Positions 54,548 through 64,000 of a stretch of 64,000 bases of DNA are shown one piece after another. The notes below the pieces were generated by a model. That model was given only the letters and a program-made list of their open reading frames with translations. It had not been told where the DNA came from and did not search any database. A program made the translations under genes and the position numbers. The DNA is from Xenoacremonium recifei (taxonomy: Eukaryota > Ascomycota > Sordariomycetes > Hypocreales > Nectriaceae): contig WOFQ01000019.1 of assembly GCA_012184525.1 (NCBI GenBank), forward strand, positions 124,001-188,000, given 5' to 3'. The stretch's first letter is position 1, and the number at the start of each line of letters is the position of its first letter.

Positions 54548-55762
54548 ATGGCGCGGCGAAGGATTCAGACCTCGGCTGCTGCAATGGCAACATCGCCGAG
54601 CTCAGATGACAACGAGCTTCCTCCGTTCTTCAACACCACCTTCTCCACGCATCGCGTCTCGCCTCTGTACATCGGCGGTGATGGCCTCACTCCCGCGCGT
54701 CTGGAAGTTCTCTCCCACAGATTGCGCGACACCTTGGTAGGCGATGTTGTCCGTGGCATTCAAGTCGGCCTCGAGGCCACAGACACGCCCATGGGACAGG
54801 TGGGACCTTTAAGAGCTGTGCGAATTCGCTGGGCACCGGCAAGTAAAATCCTTGGGGGCGGTCCGACAGACGGAGATCAAGGCACCGATGAAAGAGCCCT
54901 TTGGATTGAGATACGCCACGAAAATGCGGCGTATGTGGCCATTCTCCTCCCTGGATTTTCGGAAGACGCCGGGTCAACTGCGCCAGCAGCTCAGGACTGG
55001 GCCATGCAACAGCATAACGCTCGACGAGGGGCCAGCGCCGACCCCAGCCATTTCTGCAATCTCCCTTTGCTTCTGCTTCGCATGCCGCAGGCTCTCAAAG
55101 CCGTCTTGAGCGACTGGCTTTCTACGACATTTGACTGTCGAGTCAGCAAGCTGACCTTGGGAACGAGAACCATTGTCAATGCGTTCGAGGGCTGGGCCAA
55201 GGACGCCGGGCTGCCTGGCAAGGGACCAGACTTTGTCCTCACTCTCGCTTTCAACGCACCTCTCGCCGATCTGAGCAACGCCACCGACAACAATGCTGCC
55301 GAGGAATCCGCGGAAGTTGGGGGCCCTGGCCTTCGGTCAATGGACATCACGATATCACCCCAAGACCTCCGGCGATTCGTCAGGGCAGGGACCTCCGAGA
55401 AGCCTCAAGGCGAGACGTCTTCGCTTTGGACCAATGATGCTCGAGAACGTCGCCGACTTGCGGGAGGAAACTCAGATGACGGTTGGGCGTGGCGAGCGGG
55501 CCAAAGTGCAAATGAGCAGCCCTTCACGGAAGCTTTGGCGCGATATCTGGACCATCATCTCGCGCTCAATCTGTTTCACCCAAGCGTCCGCGTCACTCAG
55601 ATCTCTTGCGCCGGATTCGTGCTTGGCCAGAGTCGCCTGAAAATCCTGAAGGAGGGCGAACTGAGCACCAGACTTCAAAATGCTGCTTGGATATTCGTCG
55701 CGCAATTGGGAGAGAGAGTCCAAAGCGAGCAGCTCCCACAGGTATTCTCAACAAAGGATTGA
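54548..55762 (+). CDS. fta1: Kinetochore Sim4/CCAN complex subunit Fta1 (CENP-L)
   Basis: A 404-residue inner-kinetochore protein, single exon. The family begins with the motif LPPFFNTTFSTHRVSPLYIG, seen here at about residues 24-43. The middle has AVRIRWAPASKIL and ALWIEIRHENAAYVAILLPG, and later SHFCNLPLLLLRMPQALKAV and DWLSTTFDCRVSKL. The end carries AGFVLGQSRLKIL. CENP-L pairs with CENP-N at the centromere, and the fungal counterparts are Fta1 and Iml3. Recognition rests on these motifs and length. Two MBF-type boxes in the promoter fit cell-cycle control. Confidence 0.8.
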   Translation: MARRRIQTSAAAMATSPSSDDNELPPFFNTTFSTHRVSPLYIGGDGLTPARLEVLSHRLRDTLVGDVVRGIQVGLEATDTPMGQVGPLRAVRIRWAPASKILGGGPTDGDQGTDERALWIEIRHENAAYVAILLPGFSEDAGSTAPAAQDWAMQQHNARRGASADPSHFCNLPLLLLRMPQALKAVLSDWLSTTFDCRVSKLTLGTRTIVNAFEGWAKDAGLPGKGPDFVLTLAFNAPLADLSNATDNNAAEESAEVGGPGLRSMDITISPQDLRRFVRAGTSEKPQGETSSLWTNDARERRRLAGGNSDDGWAWRAGQSANEQPFTEALARYLDHHLALNLFHPSVRVTQISCAGFVLGQSRLKILKEGELSTRLQNAAWIFVAQLGERVQSEQLPQVFSTKD

Positions 55763-57969
55763 TCTTAGACCCCTCACGTTGGACCACACCTTTCTAGACT
55801 CCCTTGCGTTGGTCGGGTCATGAGAGCCTCCCTCTAAGTTACGACACTGCGAAAATGGCATTGAGGTAAGTGATGTCACTGGTCTCTGACTGTTTTGTCA
55901 CTCAATCGGCTGACCAGTAGTACCTAAGTAGGAGCCTGGCTGCCCTGAGAGTCTTTGTTCAAAGGACTTTTACTCCAGCCATACTTTGTCAGAACAGGGA
56001 AGCGTCTGTCTCAGCACCAGCAAAGCTCTGGCCAACCTAGAGCTCGGGCCTCTGCGAGGTCGAGCTAGCGGTGTCGGTTTGGAGGTGGCTGGCCTGAGCT
56101 CTTCGTCGTCGACAGGCCGCTAAGGCAAGATGCTGAATTGACTTCAGCTGGACAGACAAAGCAAACCATGCTTCAGCCAGCGTGAGCGTTTTCTCACAGG
56201 ACTGTGCGGCATTGGAACTTGTTCTCCCAGCAATTAGCTGCAGATTGGACAGAACTCACTCCGATTTGGTGAACAACGCAGATAGATGCGGCTCTACGAT
56301 ACCGAAGAATCGTCCATTTACCAGAGAAGATAGCTGAGAGATGCATTCATATGGCCCCGCGCTTTCTACCGAGCGCAACAAATGAGGCCGATTTCAGAAA
56401 GGACTTCTGTCATGTCAATAGTGGTTGTATCCTCGAGAATGAATACCCAAGCTTTGGAACTTCTGCTATATACGAAAATCTTCAAGAATCTTGTGCCCAG
56501 ATTCAGGATATATGCACCTTGCGGTGAGGTCTGTTGAAGCATTTAAGTCGGAGCCTCCCGCAGGACCATAAGCGGAAGTGCGCCGACAAACGTTGCATCA
56601 CACTCCAAACAAGCCTGAAGATTATCTCTATGGTTAATTACTCCGGCCTCCGAGAAAGCTCGGGGTGGGCCTCAAACATGCATGTCAGACGCTCAAGTTC
56701 TTGAATCGCAGCGTTCTGATATATTTAGCCCATGCCAAGCTCGTTTCCGCAGCGTCCGGGGGCTTAAAAACAAGGACGGGAATCTCCACTGCGGAACGGC
56801 CGAAAAGTGCAGCTGGACCAATTGCCTTTGGTGGCGGAGCTTACATGGAGGAGGCTGGGTCTGGGAGCTAATTTATAGCTTGGTGCTTATTTGGGGGCCG
56901 TTTGAAGATGTTGTGATTCGAGAGGAAAGGTCCATCATCCACAGCCAAGAGGGTTAATTATGTTGAGGGGAGATAAAGTAGCGAGATGAGAGATTGTCGG
57001 TGATCCATTTCAGCCCTGAAAGGATAGACTATCTCCACAACCATGAGGTCCCAAGGAACAAAGAAATTGGAGGGTTGTCTGACAGCTCATCTCTATGAGC
57101 AAGAACACGGCTAACCGTCAGTCATCCACGTTTCAATTTCCACTTCCCCTCTTGCAGGATAAGCTTGAAAAGGGTCACCCGCCCCAACTGTTTAGGCGAG
57201 GGGCAGGGCATCAATTTGGGGGCTGCGCCTGGCCCTTCAAGTGTTAGGTGGGCAGCCTGTTGGTTAACGTGGCGGCTGAGAAGGATTTGGATCGCCGCTG
57301 GCCCCAGTCCCAGTGTACCAATTCGTCTCATAACCCGAGAAGGAATACAGAAAAATTGAGATTTCGGAAGGCTTATTTCGCTGAAACGGTGGTGCGATCA
57401 ATCCAGAAGGTCTTGGACGTGTCTTCAATTGCAAGTTTCTTGTCGATGGACGAATATTGGGGGTGGCTTTGTAGGTCGCCATGCCTGTCATCCCGTCTCC
57501 TCCGCTCTTCAGCCCTGGCTGCGGTTGGTGATGGGCGGTGGAGAAGCGACAGCCATTTTTGCAAAAGGGTAGGGTTACAGAAGGCAATTCCAGTAGTGCG
57601 TCTTCTAAGAGGCAGAGCTCGTTCTTGGCTCCAATGGAATCCCATGTCTCGGACCTGGCAGTATCCACGAGCGATGTGATCCCGTCCTGGGGCAAAGCGC
57701 GCTGTCTCTTGTTGGCTGGTCTTCGCTTTTAGCTGGGATCCAACTCCGCTTGTTAGTTGTTGGCCAAGAGTCGCACCCGTTCATTGATAGTGTAAGGCTG
57801 ATCCCCTCTTCTCAGCATTGCTTTTCTCTCGTCCGAAGTCCCTCGCTTTTCCTCGTAGTTCTTACACTCTACCTGCGCCCAGCAGATCCCTCGTCGCGCA
57901 TCCCGAAACGCTCGTTACCGTCTCCAACTGTCGGGAAGTTGTATAATACGGCCGCGAACAGACCTCATC
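55763..57969. other. Long spacer without a supportable gene
   Basis: 2.2 kb. Several short open frames (for example near 56665-56957 and overlapping frames at 57248-57695 on both strands) lack domains and splice logic. It may include a non-coding transcript or the 5' leader of the next gene. The last 200 bp are pyrimidine-rich, as in many fungal promoters. Confidence 0.5.
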
Positions 57970-59109
57970 ATGGCCACTAACCTGCTGGGCCTCTCATGCC
58001 CCGACGGCGGGAGCTTCTACATCTGCAAGGGCAACACGACCGAGTTCATCGGCTGCTGCACGAGCAATCCATGCGACGGGACGGGGAGCTGCCCACAGGA
58101 TGACCTGCGATACTCCAGCTTCAACAGCGACGCCTACGACGACCTCCCGACTCAAGATTGCGACGATGGGAAAGGCGCGCAGATCTGGTATACTTGCCAG
58201 GCCGACCAGCCTCCATTCATGGGGTGCTGTACTATCAACCCTTGCGACGATGCGAGTGTGGGATGTCCGCAATCCGACCTCGTCGCCGCAAAGCTCAGTA
58301 GCAACGCAACAAATCGAGATGCGTTTCTGAAGGATGCCAATGACGAGGATACTTCAACTGCAACATCAACTGCCTCCTTGACGGCCACTTCCGGTACGTA
58401 CGCTCCATTACGTCCAATCTCATTTATATGACCTGCGACTAACCGGAGACCAGCTACAACTTCAGCAACCACCACGAGCAGTAGCGACGGCGGCAGCAGC
58501 GGATTGAGCACCGGTGCCATCGCAGGCATTGCGGTCGCCGCAGGTGTGTGTGCCTTTATAGTGCTGGGTATCTTGATCTGGAGGTGTTGTGTTGTTCCTC
58601 GACGAAGGCAACGGGGTCAACCGATGATGGCCGTAGGCGGGAACGAATACCAACCTCAAACGCCTGGCTCTGCAGGCTTCGGTCCGCAACAGTCCCCTCA
58701 TAGTCACTGTAAGCACTGCTCGCACCTCCAAGCGCTGCTGAATGTCATTGCTGACCACTACGCAGACTCTCTAGCATCTACTCCCACGGCAGCATTCTAC
58801 CCGAGCGGCATCTCATCGCAGGACATGCAAAAATATCCCAGCGGCTGGACACCTCAGCAGCAGCAGGGCCACTTCGACCGACCCGTCTCTTACAACTACA
58901 CCGATTCTTCGGGCTTGACACCGAACATGATGCACACGCCCCAGACCTACGTGGGCGGCCACTTACACTCGCCACAAGAGATGGACGCTGAGTCGAGTGC
59001 TGTACGGGAACTGGGCACGGGCGAGGACCACCAGCCAAGTTACCACCCAGTACAACAAGGGGAGAGTTCCCCGGGGGCGAATCCGAATTCGCTCGGGATC
59101 CGATCATGA
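57970..59109 (+). CDS. Cys-rich single-pass membrane protein
   Basis: A 340-residue protein of unknown function. The exons are 57970-58393, 58454-58708 and 58766-59109. Two Cys-rich repeats occupy about residues 10-46 and 62-104; each has an aromatic-x-Cys, then GCC, two or three residues, NPC, a Cys-Pro and a final DL. A Ser/Thr-rich stalk is followed by one membrane helix at about 163-186 (STGAIAGIAVAAGVCAFIVL), then RRCC-like basic residues and a 150-residue cytoplasmic tail rich in Pro, Gln and Ser. The layout resembles fungal wall sensors, but the Cys pattern is not that of WSC. No N-terminal signal peptide precedes the first repeat, so topology would rely on the membrane segment. Exon joints are in frame. 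Confidence 0.75.
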
Positions 59110-59536
59110 GGGGCTTTGCGTTGGCAGGTCGAGCGACGGAGTACAGGGCGTTCGGAGTTTGGTTCTGTGTAATTCCCAGGCCTGGATCGAGACCTCGGAG
59201 ACCATCCGGCGGGCTTACTCAGGGCAGTGTCTGGGGTTTCTCAGGGGGGAATCATGGAACATTACTGGCTAATTCATAGAGATATCCATTTATTGACGAA
59301 AAAGTCTTTTGCCTAAGGATGTTGGTTTGTGTTGCCTATGTTGCTGGCTTGTCAGCGTCTTGATCTGATCCTTCGGTTGTGGCGGAGTTGCTGAGAAGCC
59401 CCGCATGTCAGCTACATACCCTCTCGTATGGAACGACTCGCATCTTGACTCCTCGAAGGGTTGGAACGTCCTACAGAAATACGCCACTGTTTCAATAAGA
59501 AGGGGACTTTGGACCTCCGATTGCATTTCTTACGAT
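59110..59536. other. Spacer upstream of the tandem GNAT gene
   Basis: 427 bp. An open frame starts upstream at 59405 in frame with the GNAT gene, but the residues look non-coding, so the start was placed at 59537. Nothing else is seen. Confidence 0.45.
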
Positions 59537-60635
59537 ATGAGTGAGCAGAGAGGCGAAGAGGCGGCCGACCTCGTCGGACACGACATCCGGAAGGTGGCCG
59601 GCTCGGGTGATGACTTTGAGAGGGTATGGCAGATGTGGCACACCGTGTTTCCCGAATGGCCGATCGAGCGGGAGCGGATGCAGAAGCTGCTGGGGCTTAA
59701 GAGTGGTTGTCACTACATGAACGACAACGGATTTTGCCTCGCGTTTCTGGCCGACGAATCGCACGGCAAGATAGCTGCTGTTGGCGTCTTACCTGAGCAT
59801 CGGAACAAGGGACTGGGCACGGCGCTTCTGGAAAAGGCACAGGAGGGGTTAAAAGAGGCGGCTCGTGAAGTTGGTGGAGAGATCAAGGTCTTTGAGATTG
59901 GGTCCTTGACACCGCGGTTCTGGCTGCGGATGCCGAAACATTTTCCACAAGAGGTCAAGGACTTCTTTATTCATAGAGGTGAGCAGTAATGTCTTAACTG
60001 CTACCCTTGTATCGTGTTTGCTGATGATATTACAGGATTCAAGGAAACTACAGAGCCTATTGCTCGGGACCTCTATAAAGACCTCGGTGGTGCCATCGCG
60101 TCATCAGAGACCCTCGATCGAGTCTCCAAGACGGAATTTCAATTCGTACCATGGTCGCCAGAACTGGCGGAAGAATGTATAGCCAAGCAGGAAGCCAATT
60201 TCGTCCATCTCTTCTAACCTCTTTGCTCAATTTCCTCCGCTAACTCATTCCCAGACGTGGTCGATGGCCTACAAAGTCCTCGCAGCCACCAACCAACATA
60301 ACCAAGTCCTAGTCGCCATCGACCTCAAGACCAACGCACAAGTAGCCTGGACCTTGATGTGCGACCCCGAAGCTATAGTATGCCAGGCCTTCGCCTTCCA
60401 GCCCCTGATGCCGTCGGGCCCAAAAACAGGATTGATCGCAGCCGTGGGCGTGGACCCGGCGTATCGTAGCCAAGGTATCGGCTTAGCACTGGTCCTCAAA
60501 GCGATGGAAAACTTGCGCGAGAGGGGCGTCGAGGGCGTGTATATCGATTCGGTTGTTATACAAGGCTTCTATGAGAAGCTGGGTTGCGTGACGCGGTGGG
60601 AGTTTGAGGGATATGCGCGAGCTGTGGACGAGTAA
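59537..60635 (+). CDS. Tandem GNAT acetyltransferase
   Basis: A 329-residue protein with two GNAT folds. The exons are 59537-59978, 60036-60202 and 60255-60635. The first acetyl-CoA loop is in AAVGVLPEHRNKGLGTALL, the second in AAVGVDPAYRSQGIGLALV; the shared framing suggests internal duplication. The end, VYIDSVVIQGFYEKLGCV, is a normal GNAT close. The acceptor is unknown; tandem GNAT proteins include mycothiol synthase and other small-amine acetylases. The last 80 bases of coding sequence overlap the tail of the convergent thioredoxin-like gene. Confidence 0.8.
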
Positions 60636-61444
60636 CTCGCGCGTTCTCCAAGAATCTCTTCTCGTCATCCCTGATCGCCTCTTTCTCGGAAAATAGCAGG
60701 TATCCTTGTTGTGTAGGCTTAGGTGAGCGGCTCTTGAGCGCAGAGATGAGGCTCAGGAGAGCCATGAATATGCCAATCGATGCCAAACGGTGGGCCATGA
60801 TCGTGTCGCGAAGGCTCAGTAGATGGCCGGTACAGCCTGGTCTGCGCATCGGCTCTTCAACCGGCTTCTCGATGGGCTCTTCAATAGGTTCGTCGACGGG
60901 CTGCTGCGGTTGTTCTGGTTCGTATTTAAGAGGGGTTTCAGGCTCATCTTCGAGAATACCCATCGCTCTCTGCACCACACGACTCAAGTCCTCCTCCTTC
61001 ATGCCTCCCTTCTTTACAAACACCGGCTCTCCTTCGAGGAAGAGAATGGTAGCCGGCCAGGCATTGAGGTTGTATTCCATACAGAGGTCAATATATGCGA
61101 TGCAGTTAAGCTCAGCGAACCTAAAATCGTGTTGTTCCATGATCGTCGAGTAGTTCTCGTACACGGCCTGATAGGTCGGGGCGTATTTGATGCAGTGAGG
61201 GCAGTAGGGGCTGTTTCAGCGTCAGCTTCCATTCCGGACTTGGCAATGTCCGTGTCAGGCCGTACCTGTAGGCTTTAACCATCAACCACTTGCTCCGACC
61301 CTTCTCCTCGTCCCAGGTGGTTGCCTTGACCTCCAGCATCGGGGGCACATCGTGGGCATCTGTCAGTGTCTCAGAAACGGGCTCGTCCGCGGTGAGCACG
61401 GCTGCCGCTGAACCGGCGAGGAGAGCGAGGGGAAGCAGCTTCAT
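60556..61444 (-). CDS. ER thioredoxin-like membrane protein (TMX/PDI type)
   Basis: A 277-residue protein disulfide isomerase relative. The exons, from the start, are 61266-61444 and 60556-61210. A signal peptide covers about residues 1-20 (MKLLPLALLAGSAAAVL). The thioredoxin active site Cys-Pro-His-Cys is in YSPYCPHCIKYAPTY, built across the intron, followed by the cis-Pro segment LNAWPATILFLEG. A Pro/Glu repeat (EPIEEPIEKPVEEP) leads to a hydrophobic helix at about residues 215-235 (SIGIFMALLSLISAL) and a charged tail. The expected role is thiol-disulfide exchange in the secretory pathway. The final 26 codons lie antisense to the end of the tandem GNAT gene. Confidence 0.83.
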
Positions 61445-62327
61445 GATGCTTGATCCGTACGTGCCGAGCCGAGTTTAAGAGGTTGGAATTGAGGAGGTTC
61501 AAGAAGCGCCCGCTTGACAGCCTTATATCCGCCGACAGTGGGACGATGGAACAGACGGAACAGATGGAACAGGGGCTAAATTAGGGGAGGGCGCCTAAGC
61601 TCTACAGTGGAGACGGAGCTCGTTCCGAGATCACGACTTAGCCGGCGGAGTTGTCTTGTAAGTCGGACTACATTAAATCTTTCAGTTCTGCGTATGTACT
61701 GTAGCTCAATGGCTGAAAAGAAGCCTCAATAGATACCCAAACTGCAGTTCCTTGACTTGGGTACGAGAACCACGACTGTTTGTAAAGTACGTGTTGAAAC
61801 CACCTTCCTAGATTAGGAGCCTAATTAAGGCTTGGCGCGGTGCCAGATGGATTTCTCGTATCCTCTGAGGCGAATCACATGCCTTGAATTATTAGAGGAC
61901 CAACAACAGTTTTAGGGAGGACCAACAACATTCTACTCCAAGCCTCGGAACGTTTTACTTCATGGTTTTTTACGGTGTTCCTAAGAAAAGAAAGCATCTA
62001 TCAGATAAGTAATGGTTTTGCAGGAGACAGTGATCCTTCACCCTCCCGTCACAGGCAGCTGTGTGCATCCTGGACCACATTACAACCAATCCGCAACCAC
62101 TCCTTCAACCACCAAATCTCGATGAAATTCTTTTGTTGTCGTGGAAAGCCTGTTTAGGGTCGAGTGTGGCCGACCCGATGACCCATGACGCAAGCCCAAC
62201 ACCTACTGGGGGAGACGTCATGGTCTTAAATGGCATATTTAAAAGAGAGCTAGAATCGTAAGAAAAGAAGCTAAAACATTACCCAGACACGTATTCTGTA
62301 CTCCAATACTACGTCTAAAGCATCACC
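61445..62327. other. Spacer between the thioredoxin-like and Con-6 genes
   Basis: 883 bp of divergent upstream sequence. TATATCC at about 61524 is roughly 80 bp before the thioredoxin-like ATG (minus strand), and TATTTAAAAG at about 62236 is 90 bp before the Con-6 ATG. No other gene is seen. Confidence 0.45.
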
Positions 62328-62642
62328 ATGGCCTCTGCAGGAAACAAGTCTGTCATGTCTGACGACATGCAAGAACTCCGACAAGGGGGCGAGGAAATCT
62401 CCAACAAAATCCGGGGTCACAAAGCAAACATCTCGAATCCAAGTAAGACGGTTGTCTTAAGTGATCGTGATTATGGCTAACAATCTATTCTAGATACCAG
62501 TGAGGAGAGCAAGAAGAACAGTGCCGAGGCGATCGAGTCGCTTGGAGGAGATGCGAATCTCTACGGACAGAGGGACGACCCGCACAGCAAGAGTGCTGCG
62601 GAAAATCTGACCGGAAGCCGTGTTGCTCGAGAAGTTTCTTAA
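62328..62642 (+). CDS. con-6: Conidiation-specific protein 6 family (Con-6)
   Basis: A small hydrophilic protein of 87 residues. The exons are 62328-62442 and 62494-62642. The Con-6 motif reads GHKANISNPNTSEESKKNSA across the intron (residues 30-49), and a weaker second copy follows (GQRDDPHSKSAAENL). Members are expressed in conidia and under light or stress; the molecular role is unclear. The composition is rich in Ser, Glu, Asn and Lys, as in disordered stress proteins. Confidence 0.9.
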
Positions 62643-64000
62643 GTTTGACAGAATGATTGTGTATGGGGTTTGAGAACAGTCCTTAGGCCCGACATTGTGG
62701 ACATGTGTGTAGTACTTACTCTCGTATTCGTCTCGTTCCGAAGCCACTCAGCTTAGCGTTTGTTGCTTGTAATACAGTTCTTCCCGAGTTCATCTACGCT
62801 ATAATTCAAGATCACGTCCGAAGGTCGCGTGCAACTGACTGTGCTGAAGCTCCGCCCAGCCCCGAATCGCCGGAAAGCCGGAGCGGACCCGCACGGAGCA
62901 GATTCTCGGAGCTCCGGGGGAGGAAAGAGCGAGCGGCGAGCGCTTGTTAGACGCGCGGACTCGTCAAGAGAACCGCCGGCAATCGCACTTGGATCGTAGC
63001 TGCCTTTTCAAGATCTACCACGTAACAAAGTCACGGGATGAATCTCAAAATCAACGTCCCTCCTTCAATCCTTCTACGATACTGCTACCGAACGTCGACT
63101 CGGCATCATCCCCCTCAAGATGCTTAAGTGCGATCCCGGCCATGAACCTTCACTAAAATCTATACGTCCTTATCGGCAACACCGCGACGGTCAGATGGCT
63201 AGCCCAAGCCTTCTCCGGATGGTCGAACTTTGGGCTGTAAGCCTCGGCATCATCATCTAAGCGCAAGTCCGCTTACAAGAGCAAGCCAGCTCCGTCTGAA
63301 AACGGCGCTCGGGCCCCTCGCCAGCTGGAAAGGGTGCGCTATCGACACTGTGATGCGCGGTTGCAGCGCATCATGGGACATTGCTCGGGAGTTCGGCACC
63401 TGGAGGAGGGCTTGTTGGATCGATGAGCGACGAGGCTAGGTACCTTTCAATTGTCTGTTTTGCTCCAGTTCAGGCAGTTTGATCACTAATTTTTAAAGCT
63501 TGCCTTGAAACGACACGGCATCCCGCCGTTTACAAACACCGCGCAACCTCGTACGTTCCGGCTGAGTTCCGTGCTTCTAGAGCATCGATAACCTCAATCC
63601 CTCCGTCTTGGCACCCCGGGCATCTCTCCCATCCCGGCATCCCCACTCGGTCCGCTGTCTTCAATCTCCACTTGGACAGTGATGTGCTGACCAGGAGCAG
63701 GGGACAAAATGGGCTTGGCCGGCGAGTTAGCCAATGGATAAAACTCGCTCAGTCACTGTCTCGCAAGCTGGGCACTTGACGGCACTGGCAGTCTTGGCAC
63801 CAGATTCGAGACCCAACCTGAGAAGCTAGGGAGGGTCGCCGCTGACTCTGTGTGGGCGACGAAGCGGTATACCCGCCTCATCTCCGCCGCGATTTGCCGG
63901 ATGCCGACCCTGAAAGGCCACAAAACTGCAAATCCATTACAGGCGAGGCAAGGTAGAAAATGGGTTTTCAGAGTGCTCAAGACGAAGAGACTGTGTCGAA
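62643..64000. other. Right edge without a supportable gene
   Basis: 1.36 kb. The open frames are short, conflict with one another and show no domain. The stretch 62840-62945 is GC-rich. A gene starting beyond the window is possible. Confidence 0.5.

Noticed and set aside
57248..57695. 143-codon frames on both strands upstream of the Cys-rich gene
   Set aside because: They mirror each other and have no domain or good start context.

Overview
The window is nuclear DNA from a filamentous ascomycete (Pezizomycotina). Its genes are split by many short introns (about 46-190 bp, mostly 50-65) with GT..AG ends and CTAAC-like branch sites. The families are typical of these fungi: Zn2Cys6 regulators, an APSES/ankyrin MBF subunit, a Con-6 protein, secreted GH3 and GH13 enzymes, and a cytochrome b5-flavin dehydrogenase. 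I cannot fix the class; Sordariomycetes is a guess. I found no rRNA, tRNA or CRISPR. Every multi-exon model below was joined by hand, and the exon lengths sum to a whole number of codons in each.

Left part (about 1-37.5 kb) is accessory and catabolic, with wide gene-poor, partly AT-rich gaps holding decayed sequence. In order: acetamidase-type amidase; arsenite methyltransferase facing away from a bZIP regulator; then a compact group (8.2-17.8 kb) of an anion-type MFS transporter, a Zn2Cys6 regulator, an aldo-keto reductase, a cytochrome b2-type 2-hydroxyacid dehydrogenase and a DHDPS/HOGA-type aldolase. After that come a PA14-containing GH3 glycosidase, an L-amino-acid oxidase-type flavoenzyme, a zinc alcohol dehydrogenase, a second Zn2Cys6 regulator, a second MFS transporter and a secreted alpha-amylase. 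Relic repeats lie at about 4.3, 7.5, 18.7-19.2, 30.5 and 37.2 kb.

The most interesting signal is in the 8.2-17.8 kb group. The palindrome CGG-N8-CCG, the kind of site Zn2Cys6 dimers bind, occurs once in the transporter promoter and once in the reductase promoter, both 117-118 bp before the ATG. It also forms a helically phased array (three perfect copies and one degenerate) in the divergent promoter shared by the dehydrogenase and the aldolase. Another copy precedes the amidase. Together with the enzymes this suggests an undescribed regulon that imports an organic acid, oxidises its 2-hydroxyl, cleaves the 2-oxo acid to pyruvate plus an aldehyde, and reduces the aldehyde.

Right part (37.7-62.7 kb) is denser and mostly housekeeping: polyamine-type GNAT, LYR protein, Mbp1-like APSES factor, Vac1/Pep7 FYVE protein, Met8 sirohaem enzyme, glycerol dehydrogenase-like AKR, a 1192-residue fungal protein ending in a HicA-like fold, the CENP-L/Fta1 kinetochore protein, a Cys-rich membrane protein, a tandem GNAT, a TMX-like thioredoxin protein whose tail overlaps the GNAT gene, and Con-6. 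Cell-cycle boxes (CNCGAAA, ACGCGT) sit upstream of the Mbp1-like and CENP-L genes. The last 1.3 kb shows no gene I can support.
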